In this document: positions 35,060-44,015 of the stretch, piece by piece
Numbering within the stretch: position 1 is the first letter of the stretch
Layout of the letters: each line of letters begins with the position of its first letter
Assembly (NCBI RefSeq): GCF_963675635.1
Contig: NZ_OY776488.1
Span: 3,430,001 to 3,494,000 of the forward strand
DNA: 64,000 bases
Source: an uncultured Pseudodesulfovibrio sp.
GTDB taxonomy: Bacteria; Desulfobacterota; Desulfovibrionia; Desulfovibrionales; Desulfovibrionaceae
Direction: 5' to 3'
The notes under the pieces: generated by a model
Databases searched by the model: none
What the model saw: the letters and a program-made list of their open reading frames with translations, nothing else
Told to the model about the DNA's origin: nothing
Made by a program: the position numbers and the translations under genes

Positions 35060-36490
35060 ATGTCTAAAAACGTTATCCCTGTCGATCCGAAATGCGAAAA
35101 CAAGGTCGCTGACATGTCCTTGGCCGAGTGGGGCCACATGGAAATGCAGTTGTCCGAGCGCGAAATGCCCGGTCTCATGTCTCTCATTGAGAAATATGGT
35201 GAAGAAAAGCCCCTTAAAGGCCTCAAGATCATGGGCTCCCTGCACATGACCATTCAGACCGCCATGCTCATCAAGTGCCTGTATGAACTCGGTGCAGACC
35301 TGCGCTGGGCTTCCTGCAACATTTTTTCCACGCAGGACAATGCTGCCGCAGCCATTGCCGACTCCGGGATGTCCAAGGTGTTCGCATGGAAGGGCGAATC
35401 GTTGGAAGAGTTCTGGTGGTGCACTGAGCAGGCTTTGACATGGCCTGACGGCTCCGGTCCTGACCTTATCGTTGATGATGGCGGTGACGCTACCCTGCTC
35501 GTTCATCAGGGCGTGAAGTGCGAAAAAGATCCCAGCCTGCTCGGACAGAAACATGAGGTGAAGGAATTTCAGATCGTCATGGATCGTCTGGAAGCCTCCT
35601 ATGCGGCTGATCCGCAGAAGTGGACCAAGATTGCCAAGGTTATTCGTGGCGTGTCCGAAGAGACCACGACTGGCGTCCATCGTCTTTACGAGATGCAGCG
35701 CAACGGCGAACTGCTTTTCCCGGCCATCAACGTCAACGACTCCGTGACCAAATCCAAGTTCGACAACCTTTACGGCTGCCGTGAGTCCCTGGCTGACGGT
35801 ATCAAGCGCGCTACTGATGTCATGATCGCAGGCAAGGTCGTGGTTGTTATCGGTTACGGTGACGTGGGCAAGGGTTGTGCTCAGTCCATGCGCGGCTTCG
35901 GTGCTCGTGTGCTTGTCACTGAAATTGATCCCATCTGCGCACTCCAGGCTGCCATGGAAGGTTTTGAAGTCACCACCATGGAAGATGCTGCCCCCCGTGG
36001 CGATATCTTTGTTACCTGCACCGGCAACTACCATGTCGTCACCGGTGAACACATGGATGCCATGAAGGATGAAGCCATTCTCTGCAACATCGGTCATTTC
36101 GATTCCGAAATCGAGATGCTGCACCTTGAAGGCAATCCCAAGTGCGTGAAGAAAGAAGTCAAACCGCAGGTCGACAAGTGGACCCTGCCTTCCGGCAAGT
36201 CTCTCATCGTTCTGGCAGAAGGGCGTCTGGTCAACCTTGGTTGCGCCACCGGTCATCCGAGCTTCGTTATGTCCAACTCCTTCACAAACCAGGTGCTGGC
36301 ACAGTTGGATCTGGCAAAGAATGAATACGAACCCAAGGTTATGATTCTGCCCAAGAAGCTGGACGAAGAGGTCGCTCGTCTGCATCTCGAACGTCTCGGC
36401 GTCAAACTCGAAAAACTGTCCAAACAGCAGGCTGATTATATCGGCGTGGAAGTGGAAGGCCCGTTTAAGCCGGATCACTATCGCTACTAG
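35060..36490 (+). CDS. ahcY: Adenosylhomocysteinase
   Basis: A 476-residue cytosolic NAD-dependent enzyme that splits S-adenosylhomocysteine into adenosine and homocysteine. The start is at MSKNVIPVD, after GGAGG. Hallmarks: [71 protein letters not shown], the NAD-binding [15 protein letters not shown] and the C-terminal KPDHYRY. It is the second gene after sahR and ends with its own terminator. A 513-codon antisense frame covers it completely and is regarded as a codon-usage artefact. Confidence 0.97.
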   Translation: MSKNVIPVDPKCENKVADMSLAEWGHMEMQLSEREMPGLMSLIEKYGEEKPLKGLKIMGSLHMTIQTAMLIKCLYELGADLRWASCNIFSTQDNAAAAIADSGMSKVFAWKGESLEEFWWCTEQALTWPDGSGPDLIVDDGGDATLLVHQGVKCEKDPSLLGQKHEVKEFQIVMDRLEASYAADPQKWTKIAKVIRGVSEETTTGVHRLYEMQRNGELLFPAINVNDSVTKSKFDNLYGCRESLADGIKRATDVMIAGKVVVVIGYGDVGKGCAQSMRGFGARVLVTEIDPICALQAAMEGFEVTTMEDAAPRGDIFVTCTGNYHVVTGEHMDAMKDEAILCNIGHFDSEIEMLHLEGNPKCVKKEVKPQVDKWTLPSGKSLIVLAEGRLVNLGCATGHPSFVMSNSFTNQVLAQLDLAKNEYEPKVMILPKKLDEEVARLHLERLGVKLEKLSKQQADYIGVEVEGPFKPDHYRY

Positions 36491-36514
36491 TCTCATTCTT
36501 GATATTAAAACGAA

Positions 36515-36540
36515 GGGGAGCCAATTGGCTCCCCTTTTTT
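36515..36540 (+). terminator. Terminator of ahcY
   Basis: GGGGAGCC-AATT-GGCTCCCC followed by TTTTTT, 24 nt after the stop codon. Confidence 0.92.
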
Positions 36541-36573
36541 GTGCGGTTGTGCTGGCGCGGAATACGCAGCAGG

Positions 36574-37356
36574 TCATCTGTATTTATTTAGAATGGCTTC
36601 AAGGCGGCCATCCTGCTTCATGGCATTGAGCACCGTGTTGAATTTCTGGATAAAAGGTTCCCAGTTTCCTTTTTTTGTGAAGGCAAATCGATAGTCCGCA
36701 CTGTCGCAGGGCGTTTCGTCAAGAACGAAACGCTCGGGACTGAGTTCCGGCTTTGTGCGCATGAGCCACTGGGTTTCGGCTCGATTGACCACTGCTGCAT
36801 CGACTCGGCCAATGGCAAGGAGTCCCAGCATGGAGTAAGGGGAAACCGATCTCACCCGCCGGATTTTGTTTGGTCCGAAGTGTGGCTCGAGTACCGGGTA
36901 GGCGAAGTCTTTGATCGTGGCCACTGATTTACCGTACAGATCTTTCGGCGAGGTATATTTCAGTGGAGTCTCGGCAGCATAGATCAATACATCTTCGCTC
37001 TGCATGAACGGGTCTGTCCACAAGAAATCTGTTGCGTTGGGAACCCATTTCATGGCTTTGGGGTGAACGTCGATTTTGCCGTGCTCGAGCATCATCCACC
37101 CTCGTCTGTTGGGAAGTCGCATGACCTTTATTTTGTAATCAAGTGGTTCGGCGACGGCACGCAATACCTCAACGAACACACCGCCGTCCGGAAGGTACGG
37201 ATCGTCCATGATGTACGGCGGCCAATTGGTGTCCGGGATAAACATTGTGATTGTCTTGTCTGCCGCCTCAGCCTGAATGCACCCTGTCCAAAAACCTGTC
37301 CCAATCCAAGTGACTGTTGTGAACAGAACGGTTAGTATAAAAAGTTTGCAATTCAT
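36574..37356 (-). CDS. Periplasmic solute-binding protein, family 3 type
   Basis: A 260-residue protein with a signal peptide (residues 1-31, QAEAA) and the two-lobed family-3 binding fold: TNWPPYIMDDPYLPDGGVFVEVLRAVAEPLDYKIKV at the first lobe, then KDLYGKSVATIKDFAYPVLE and AIGRVDAAVVNRAE. No ABC permease or signalling domain is attached or adjacent, so it may be an orphan receptor for an amino acid or similar small ligand. It is divergent from the discoidin-like gene. Confidence 0.82.
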   Translation of the reverse strand: MNCKLFILTVLFTTVTWIGTGFWTGCIQAEAADKTITMFIPDTNWPPYIMDDPYLPDGGVFVEVLRAVAEPLDYKIKVMRLPNRRGWMMLEHGKIDVHPKAMKWVPNATDFLWTDPFMQSEDVLIYAAETPLKYTSPKDLYGKSVATIKDFAYPVLEPHFGPNKIRRVRSVSPYSMLGLLAIGRVDAAVVNRAETQWLMRTKPELSPERFVLDETPCDSADYRFAFTKKGNWEPFIQKFNTVLNAMKQDGRLEAILNKYR

Positions 37357-37504
37357 GGAATGACCCTAGCCTAACTGCGTTTGTTTTACAAAGAGAATAG
37401 ATGGATATGGGGAGAGGGGGATGCAGGAAATCTTATAAAATCACCATATGTGGCGGTTTTTTTGTGGGGGACTGACTGTACCGAGTTGTGTTAAGAATTC
37501 TTTC

Positions 37505-38455
37505 ATGCACCATTTTCGCCTGTTCTTAATACTTATTTTTATGCTGACTTTCGCCAATCCTGCCTTTGCATTGGAGGTCGAAGTGTCGGTCTCCAGTTTC
37601 AAGGTGGATCATGCCTTTTCCTACGCACCGGGCAATCTTCTTGATGGAGACCCCACAACAGCATGGGTCGGAGGGAGTCTCAGCTCCGGGACCGGGCAAT
37701 GGATGGAGTTTGCCTTTCCCGTGCCGGTCAGGGTGACTCGACTTGGTATTTTCAACGGTCATCAGGAAGCAGGGCGGTTCAAGGAATTTCGACGGATTCG
37801 TTCCGGGCGCATTGTGTATCCCGATGGTTCGGAAAGTCCGTTCTGGCTTCGCGACGAGGCCGGTGAACAGATTGTCGAATGCCCTGCCAAGCCTTTTAAG
37901 TCATTCAGGATTATCGTTGATGAAGTCTTCCCCAAAGGCGGGGCGATGGGCAAGCAGAAGCTGGCGGTGTCCGAGGTGAAATTCTATTTGACGCTCATGG
38001 CGATCCCGCCAGAAGGAATTGCGGGGGAGAGTGCGAAGAACGACCGTATTCCAGTATTGCCCCCGGCAGATCTGACCAACGAAGTGCCTGACGAGATAAA
38101 GGAACTGCTTCGGACTTTTTATGTGATGCAAAGCTCTCTTGCCGATGACTATCATACCCTGTTTGCCAAGCATGTGCGCGATCGGTTCGATTTCCAGTTT
38201 GAGGTGTTCAAGGAAATTCAACGGCAGCGCGGTACCTATACGATTTTGCGCACGGCACTGGTAGATCCGGCTGGATTACGGTTTGATCTGGTGTATTTGC
38301 AGGAAGACGTGGCCGAGGTCCGCGTGTTCGGAACGTACCGAGTGCAGGTAGCTGATCTGGACCAGAATCTGGAAGAGGATTCCGTGTTTGCCCTGATGAA
38401 AGGAAGTGACGGTTGGAAGATCCTCGAGTTGGATGGTCAAGAGGACGGCATTTAA
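37505..38455 (+). CDS. Exported protein with discoidin (F5/8 type C)-like domain
   Basis: A 316-residue protein. The start is at MHHFRLFLIL; a longer frame from 37448 lacks a ribosome site, and so does this start, so the exact codon is uncertain. After a signal peptide (to FALEV), residues 25-170 look like a discoidin/NedA-type carbohydrate-binding beta sandwich (YAPGNLLDGDPTTAWVGG, GQWMEFAFPVPVRVTRLGIFNG). The C-terminal 130 residues (ELLRTFYVMQSSLADDYHTLF ...) resemble a small alpha+beta domain of unknown role. Cell-surface or periplasmic, ligand unknown. Confidence 0.7.
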   Translation: MHHFRLFLILIFMLTFANPAFALEVEVSVSSFKVDHAFSYAPGNLLDGDPTTAWVGGSLSSGTGQWMEFAFPVPVRVTRLGIFNGHQEAGRFKEFRRIRSGRIVYPDGSESPFWLRDEAGEQIVECPAKPFKSFRIIVDEVFPKGGAMGKQKLAVSEVKFYLTLMAIPPEGIAGESAKNDRIPVLPPADLTNEVPDEIKELLRTFYVMQSSLADDYHTLFAKHVRDRFDFQFEVFKEIQRQRGTYTILRTALVDPAGLRFDLVYLQEDVAEVRVFGTYRVQVADLDQNLEEDSVFALMKGSDGWKILELDGQEDGI

Positions 38456-38479
38456 TCAGATACTATTTATATCAGCACC

Positions 38480-39733
38480 TTATATAATCCATACATCAAT
38501 CAATTCACCTTGGTATAACCCCTCGGAGTCTGTTGGTATGGCGGCCAGTCCCTGGGCTTGGACAATTGTTCTGAGTAGACCGGATTTACCAAGTACAGGA
38601 TGTGCCAGGGGCGGTTGTCCGTCCCGTTCTTCCAGCCGGATACGGATATAATCTTCTCGGCCTGGCTTGGAAGCCACGTTTCGGGCCAGCTCGGCCTTGC
38701 GTTTGTTTCGGTTTATCGTCGTGAAGCCGCTGTCATCTCCCTGAAGATGCCGGATGAGGGGCAATATCAGTACGTGCATGACCACCAGGGCGGATGTCAC
38801 CTGTCCCGGCAGTCCCAGAACCGGTTTATTTGCCACACGGCCCAGAATGGTCGGCTTGCCCGGACTGAGTGCCACCCCATGTGCTAATATTTCCGCGTCC
38901 TTCATGGATTCGATAGCCTCGACAGTCAGGTCGCGAACACCAATGGAACTGCCGCCAGACAATAAGACCATGTCGTTGTCTTCAATGGCTTTTTTCAAGG
39001 CACGGCTCAGGCTTTCCAAGTTGTCCTTGATGATGCCGTATCGGGTGGGCTTGCCATTAGCCTGTTTGACCAACGCGGCAATGGTCAGGGAGTTGACGTC
39101 ACGAACCTGTCCCGGTCTCGGGGTTTCGTTTACTTCGATCAGTTCGTCGCCGGTGGATAATATACCCACGCGGGGACGGCGGCGCAGAGAAATTTCTTCA
39201 AAACCCAAAGCCGCGGCAAGTCCGACTTCCTGTGGCCTGATGATGGTCCCGGCAGCGAGAGCTACCGCGCCTTTTTTGGCGTCTTCACCCCGTTGCATCA
39301 CATTCTCACCGGGGGCTGCGCTTTTGCGGATTTCAATGGTGCCCATATCCGAACCGGCTTCCATGGCCTGGGTGTGTTCGACCATGACCACACTGTCTGC
39401 ACCGTTTGGCAGAACGCCGCCAGTGGCTATGCGGGCACACTCACCGGGCTGTATTTCAATGTCCGGTAGTTGGTCGATGGGCAGGGCTGCCACACATTCA
39501 AGATAGCCGGGATTGGATTCAGTGGCTCCGAATATGTCTCGCGCATTGACGGCAAATCCATCCATGCATGATCTGTCCAGCAAAGGCCAGTCGTGTTCAG
39601 CGATGATGCCATCCGCCAACACGCGACCTACAGCTCGGGTCAGGCTCTTTGTTTCTTGAGTGAGCGGAGAGAATCCTTTGAGCAAACCGATAAATTCTTC
39701 GCGGCTGATGATAGTGAAAAAACCGTGGTTCAT
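38480..39733 (-). CDS. moeA: Molybdopterin molybdenumtransferase
   Basis: A 417-residue cytosolic enzyme that inserts molybdate into adenylylated molybdopterin. The start is at MNHGFFTIIS, 7 nt after argB. Characteristic blocks: AVGRVLADGIIAEHDWPLLDRSCMDGFAVNARD, RIATGGVLPNGADSVVMVEH, VGILSTGDELIEV, VLLSGGSSIGVRD and LPGQVTSALVVMHVL. All four domains appear intact. Cotranscribed with argB. A MOT1-type transporter is divergent nearby. Confidence 0.95.
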   Translation of the reverse strand: MNHGFFTIISREEFIGLLKGFSPLTQETKSLTRAVGRVLADGIIAEHDWPLLDRSCMDGFAVNARDIFGATESNPGYLECVAALPIDQLPDIEIQPGECARIATGGVLPNGADSVVMVEHTQAMEAGSDMGTIEIRKSAAPGENVMQRGEDAKKGAVALAAGTIIRPQEVGLAAALGFEEISLRRRPRVGILSTGDELIEVNETPRPGQVRDVNSLTIAALVKQANGKPTRYGIIKDNLESLSRALKKAIEDNDMVLLSGGSSIGVRDLTVEAIESMKDAEILAHGVALSPGKPTILGRVANKPVLGLPGQVTSALVVMHVLILPLIRHLQGDDSGFTTINRNKRKAELARNVASKPGREDYIRIRLEERDGQPPLAHPVLGKSGLLRTIVQAQGLAAIPTDSEGLYQGELIDVWII

Positions 39734-39740
39734 GGATATC

Positions 39741-40646
39741 CTAGTATATGATTTCAGTGCCGATGCCGGATTTTGTGAAGAGTTCCAGCAGAATGCAGTT
39801 CTCGACACGACCGTCGATGATGGCTGACTTCTCGACGTTTGCCACAGCTTCCAGGCAGCATTTGATTTTCGGGATCATGCCTCCGGTTACAACGCCGGTG
39901 CGGATGGCTTCAAAGGCTTCCTTGGCCGTGAGCGAGGTGATAAGTTCCTTGTTCTCATCAAGTAGGCCGGGAACATCGGTCAGCAGGTAGAGCCGTTTGG
40001 CTCCCATGGCGGTGGCAACGGCCCCGGCCACGGAGTCGGCATTGATGTTGTATGTTTCGCCTTCTTCATCCACGCCGACAGGGGCGATGACAGGAATGAA
40101 TCCGTCGCTCAGCAGGGAATAAATGAGCTTGGTGTTGACCGAAGTCACTTCGCCCACTTTACCGAGATCTATGATTTCAGGTGGTGCGTCGGCTTTTTCG
40201 ATGGCCAGTTCCTTTGGCTCCGCCTGAATGAGTTTGCCGTCCTTGCCCGACAGTCCTACGGCCTGTCCGCCGTTCAGGTTGATCAGGTTGACAATTTCCT
40301 TGTTCACCTTGCCGACCAGTACCATCTCCACCACATCCATTGTGGCCTTGTCTGTGACCCTGTACCCCTGTCGAAAATGGGATTCGATATTCAGGGCGGT
40401 CAACATCTTGCCGATCTGCGGTCCGCCGCCATGTACGACCACGGGATTGATACCGATGTATTTGAGCAGAATGATGTTCAGGGCGAATGCGCGTTTCAAT
40501 TTTTCGTCGATCATGGCGTTGCCGCCGTATTTGATGACGATGGTTTTACCGTAGAATTCAGCAATATACGGCAGGGTTTCGATAATGGATTTCGCCTGAA
40601 GCTGATAGCGCTTCATGTCCCGTTTGTTGATGGGCTCTTTCTTCAT
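39741..40646 (-). CDS. argB: Acetylglutamate kinase
   Basis: A 301-residue amino-acid kinase, the second step of arginine synthesis. Key motifs: [10 protein letters not shown] (ATP phosphate loop, residue about 35), [70 protein letters not shown] and [18 protein letters not shown] precedes the ATG. It is directly upstream of moeA, an unrelated pathway sharing the transcript. Confidence 0.96.
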   Translation of the reverse strand: MKKEPINKRDMKRYQLQAKSIIETLPYIAEFYGKTIVIKYGGNAMIDEKLKRAFALNIILLKYIGINPVVVHGGGPQIGKMLTALNIESHFRQGYRVTDKATMDVVEMVLVGKVNKEIVNLINLNGGQAVGLSGKDGKLIQAEPKELAIEKADAPPEIIDLGKVGEVTSVNTKLIYSLLSDGFIPVIAPVGVDEEGETYNINADSVAGAVATAMGAKRLYLLTDVPGLLDENKELITSLTAKEAFEAIRTGVVTGGMIPKIKCCLEAVANVEKSAIIDGRVENCILLELFTKSGIGTEIIY

Positions 40647-40788
40647 TGGTTCTCCTGAAACATGGGCTTTCCGAATTTATTTCGGGATTGTCAGATAAAG
40701 GCGGGATGAAGTCAATAAACGGTCTTGCATTCAGTGTGTCGAATCTGTAAATTCCTCATACCATATGTAAAATTAACAGGATACCGCC

Positions 40789-41982
40789 ATGAAGATTAGC
40801 TTCAATAGAATGGAATGGGCTGGTTCGGTCGGAGATCTGGGAACACTGCTCCCTCTGGCTTTTGGTATGATCATGATAAATGGTCTATCCGCTACAGGGC
40901 TCTTTCTGACTGTGGGCCTCATGTATGTGGTCGTTGGTACCTACTACCGGGTGCCTATCGCTGTCCAACCTATGAAAGTCGTGTCTGCCTATGGTATTGC
41001 GCTGGCCCTGACTCCCGGAGTGATTACCGCTTCCGGCCTGTTATTGGCTGTGCTGTTGCTGATCCTCGGAGCCACCGGGTTGGTGAAAGTGGTCGCCAGG
41101 ATTGTTCCCAAGGCGGTTATTCGCGGCGTTCAGCTGTCCACAGGTGTGCTGTTGCTGTCCAAGGGAGCCTCGTTGGTTGTCGGGTCCAACTCCTTTCAGG
41201 CCATGCGTGGCGCGGTGGAGCCGTTCCTGTCAATTCAAAGCATCGGTCCGTTACCCATGTCCATCGTTTCGGGTGTGCTTTTCGGCGTTGTCACATTGTT
41301 CCTGTTGAGAAGTCATCGGTATCCGGCGGGACTTGTGGTTGTTGTCTGCGGCGCGATTTTCGGAGCGGCCTTCGGCGCGTGGCGAGAATTGACGTCGATC
41401 CAGCCCGGTGTGCATCTGCCGGAGATTCTGCCTTTTGGTTTCCCCACAAGTGTGGATTTTTCATACGCCTTGTTTGCTCTTGTCCTGCCGCAGATTCCCA
41501 TGACCATGGGGAATGCCGTCATTGCCAACCGTGATTTGAGTTTTGAATATTTCGGCAAGGACAGTCGTCGAGTCACGGATCGCGCCCTGTGTATTTCTAT
41601 GGGGCTGTCCAACGTGTTTTCCGCTCTGGTTGGCGGTATGCCGGTCTGTCATGGAGCGGGTGGTCTGGCCGCCCATTATGCTTTCGGCGCGCGGACTCCC
41701 GGTTCCAATCTCATTATCGGCGGGTTTTTCGTGACGCTTGCCGTGTTGCTTGGGACTGATTCGGTCAACGTGCTTCATCTGCTTCCCATGGGGGTACTTG
41801 GGGTGTTGCTGTTTTTTGCAGGGACGCAGCTTGCCCTGACCATACAGGATGTTGAAGCGCGGACGGATCTTTTCATTATCATTGTTATGTTGGGAATTAC
41901 GTTGGCCTCGAATCTGGCCTGGGCATTTGGAGTTGCCATTGTGCTGGAGTATTTGCTTCGTAAGGGGAAGATTACCGTATAG
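40789..41982 (+). CDS. MOT1-type molybdate/sulfate transporter
   Basis: A 397-residue polytopic protein with about 10-12 spans. It matches the MFS_MOT1 (SulP-related) group: WAGSVGDLGTLLPLAFGMI at the N-terminus, YYRVPIAVQPMKVVSAYGIA and the second repeat QIPMTMGNAVIANRDLS with MPVCHGAGGLAAHYAFGARTPGSN. These repeats carry the anion site in plant and algal MOT1. Molybdate is favoured by the nearby moeA and Mo-storage-like genes; sulfate or tungstate cannot be excluded. Confidence 0.85.
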   Translation: MKISFNRMEWAGSVGDLGTLLPLAFGMIMINGLSATGLFLTVGLMYVVVGTYYRVPIAVQPMKVVSAYGIALALTPGVITASGLLLAVLLLILGATGLVKVVARIVPKAVIRGVQLSTGVLLLSKGASLVVGSNSFQAMRGAVEPFLSIQSIGPLPMSIVSGVLFGVVTLFLLRSHRYPAGLVVVVCGAIFGAAFGAWRELTSIQPGVHLPEILPFGFPTSVDFSYALFALVLPQIPMTMGNAVIANRDLSFEYFGKDSRRVTDRALCISMGLSNVFSALVGGMPVCHGAGGLAAHYAFGARTPGSNLIIGGFFVTLAVLLGTDSVNVLHLLPMGVLGVLLFFAGTQLALTIQDVEARTDLFIIIVMLGITLASNLAWAFGVAIVLEYLLRKGKITV

Positions 41983-42010
41983 TTTTGTTGGAGATGAAGA
42001 GATAAGGAAG

Positions 42011-42034
42011 GGCCGCTTTTAGCGGCCTTTTTTT
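42011..42034 (+). terminator. Terminator of the MOT1-type transporter gene
   Basis: GGCCGCT-TTT-AGCGGCC followed by TTTTTTT, 29 nt after the stop codon. Confidence 0.9.
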
Positions 42035-42178
42035 ATAGGAAGATGCCGCCTTCGGCGAGAGTCGTTGTTGGGGGCGAGACGCACCCAACGTTCTCCATGC
42101 CCTCCCGGCGGGGGCCGTTTTTTTGTTGGGGCAAAAAAAGGGCCGAAAAAAAGCCCCTTACTATCTTGGCCGCCTTGT

Positions 42179-42301
42179 GATCGGCGGCAAGAAGCTGATC
42201 ATCGCGCGCAGCTTTCGGAATCGCGTTCTTCCGCTTCGCTCCAGTGCAATTCCGAACAAGACGCTGCCACTGCGCGCTGTCAGCTTCTAAGCCTTCCGAT
42301 C
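42179..42301. repeat. 123-bp imperfect palindrome (rod 1)
   Basis: Nested arms pair in order: GATCGG/CCGATC, GGC/GCC, AGAAGCTGA/TCAGCTTCT (9 bp perfect), GCGCGCAG/CTGCGCGC (8 bp perfect) and CGGAATC-like/AATTCCG. About 30 bp pair in one rod with small internal loops. There is no U-run at the end. It resembles ERIC-type elements in size and shape, not sequence. Confidence 0.65.
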
Positions 42302-42465
42302 AAGGGCTGAGTCCGGTCTTCGTCTGGCAAAGGGAAGAGCTCGTCTTCGAAGGAAGAGCGGTGTTGGGGGGCTAAAGCTCCCCCAAGGCCCTCTCTGGTT
42401 ATCGAAGAGCCAAGAATCAAAGTTTTTCACCTACACCGATCAACATCTCACAACGACAGACAATT

Positions 42466-42580
42466 GATACCGGACCTTAGAGCCTGTCCCACGCGGCGCA
42501 GCGTGGCCCGACCGCAGTCTGTTTCAACAGACAAATCTGTCGGGCAGTGAAGCCGCGTACAGGCTCTTGGGTCCGGTATC
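42466..42580. repeat. 115-bp imperfect palindrome (rod 2)
   Basis: The outermost 22 bp pair with two mismatches (GATACCGGACC ... GGTCCGGTATC, then AGAGCCTGT/ACAGGCTCT). Then come a 3-nt bulge and ACGCGGC/GCCGCGT, an internal loop, CCCGAC/GTCGGG, another internal loop, and GTCTGT-TTCA-ACAGAC at the tip. About 39 bp in total form one rod. The inner helices are separate from rod 1 and share no obvious sequence with it. Confidence 0.7.
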
Positions 42581-42845
42581 AGGCTCATAGCCCAAAAGGC
42601 GCTTTTTGCCTCCTTTTTGCCGCCTCGCAAAAAGCAGGTCGCCGTAAAGGCGAAACCTTTGCAATAATACCGTTTGCACCCTCACTGCAAATGCACGCAA
42701 ATCCTTCTTTTCTTCCCCATCTTTGTCCTCTCTACCGCGAACGCACGCGACCCCTTCCAAAAACAGAAAACCATCTTCATTTTTGATGCCCGCTGCCCCA
42801 AGCGAACACTTTTCAAACCCCTGATGTTGCTGTACCGTGCGCCCC

Positions 42846-44006
42846 ATGACGAAGAATGATGTAAATAGACACTCCCTGCTGGGCAAAGTCCGGCGTGTGG
42901 TGGTTAAGGTCGGTTCTGCCGTGGTCACCACTGGCAACGGATTGAACCCTGCTGCAATCGGGCGACTGGCTGCACAGCTTTCCGCTTTGAGCGACAGCGG
43001 TATGGACGTGGTGCTGGTTACTTCCGGTGCCGTGGCAGCCGGTCGGCAACGCATTGCGGAAAATCCACGCAACCACGGTAAGGACTATAAGGATATGGCG
43101 TCGCGTCAGGCGGCCTCGGCCATTGGTCAGGGGCGGCTCATGCACGACTATGACGAGGCCTTTGCCGTCCATGGCAAGGTCACGGCGCAGATGCTGCTGA
43201 CACGAAGCGGCCTCAAATTCCGTCGTCGGTTTCTCAATGCGCGGAACACCATGGAACGCCTGCTTGAGTGGGGTGTGATTCCCATCATCAACGAGAATGA
43301 TTCTGTATCCACCCGCGAGCTGGAATTCGGCGACAATGATACGTTGGGTGCCATGTGTCTTGGCTTGATCGGAGCGGATCTGTTCATCAATCTGACCTCG
43401 GCCGACGGTGTGTTTGACAAGAATCCGGAGAACAACCCGGACGCGCGGCCCATGAAAACCATTGAGAATATCTGCGCTCTTGATCTGGAATCCATGTGTG
43501 ACGGCAAGACTTCGGTGGGCACCGGGGGCATGTATTCCAAGCTCCGCGCCGCCAGACGGGCCGCACAACTGGGGGTGCCGACCTTCATCGTTTCCGGCAA
43601 AGGCGAATTCGATATCAAAGAAGCCCTGGAAAGCGACAACAAGGGGACGCTTGTCCTGCCTCGTGAACACAGTGTTTCCAGCAAGAAATTCTGGCTCGCC
43701 TATCATGATGATCCGGCTGGCTCCATTCTGGTTGACAAGGGCGCGGCCAATGCGCTTTTGACCAAAGGCAAGTCATTGCTGCCCATCGGCATCAGCGATG
43801 TTGAAGGCTGTTTCGAGCGCGGTGCACTGGTTTTCATCAAGACCCTTGAAGGCGATGAACTTGGAGTGGGGCAGACTAACTTCTCGGCTGACGAACTGTG
43901 CCGCATCAAAGGAAAACACACGGACGAACTTGCTTCCATCCTCGGTCCTCTTGCCTTTGTTGAGGCAGTCCATCGGGACAACATGCTGCTCGACGCAGCC
44001 ATTTAG
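42846..44006 (+). CDS. proB: Glutamate 5-kinase with PUA domain
   Basis: A 386-residue enzyme that phosphorylates glutamate in proline synthesis. The start is taken at the ATG of MTKNDVNRH; no strong ribosome site precedes it, and a GTG three codons upstream is possible. Kinase motifs: VVVKVGSAVVT, VLVTSGAVAAGRQRI, PIINENDSVSTRELEFGDNDTLGA and VGTGGMYSKLRAARRA. The C-terminal PUA domain begins near residue 290 (GSILVDKGAANALLTKGKSLLPIGISDVEG). Confidence 0.95.
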   Translation: MTKNDVNRHSLLGKVRRVVVKVGSAVVTTGNGLNPAAIGRLAAQLSALSDSGMDVVLVTSGAVAAGRQRIAENPRNHGKDYKDMASRQAASAIGQGRLMHDYDEAFAVHGKVTAQMLLTRSGLKFRRRFLNARNTMERLLEWGVIPIINENDSVSTRELEFGDNDTLGAMCLGLIGADLFINLTSADGVFDKNPENNPDARPMKTIENICALDLESMCDGKTSVGTGGMYSKLRAARRAAQLGVPTFIVSGKGEFDIKEALESDNKGTLVLPREHSVSSKKFWLAYHDDPAGSILVDKGAANALLTKGKSLLPIGISDVEGCFERGALVFIKTLEGDELGVGQTNFSADELCRIKGKHTDELASILGPLAFVEAVHRDNMLLDAAI

Positions 44007-44015
44007 CCGGACTTT

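Larger units (their letters stand above)
42041..42845. other. 805-nt non-coding region packed with inverted repeats
   Basis: No supported gene. Four structures follow each other: two long rods (listed separately, 42179-42301 and 42466-42580), TTGGGGGGC-TAAA-GCTCCCCCAA near 42364-42386, and GCTTTTTGC (42601-42609) with GCAAAAAGC (42627-42635). Near 42070-42165 there are GTTGGG/CCCAAC arms and G/C runs separated by poly-A and poly-T. The composition differs from the flanking genes. It may be repetitive intergenic elements or one structured RNA locus. Confidence 0.6.

Noticed and set aside
35036..36577. A 513-codon open frame antisense to ahcY
   Set aside because: It mirrors ahcY, which is clearly coding. 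High-GC third positions keep the opposite frame open. It has no recognisable domain and no ribosome site.
42524..43072. A 182-codon minus-strand frame across the non-coding region and proB start
   Set aside because: It runs through rod-like palindromes and antisense to proB, without coding character.
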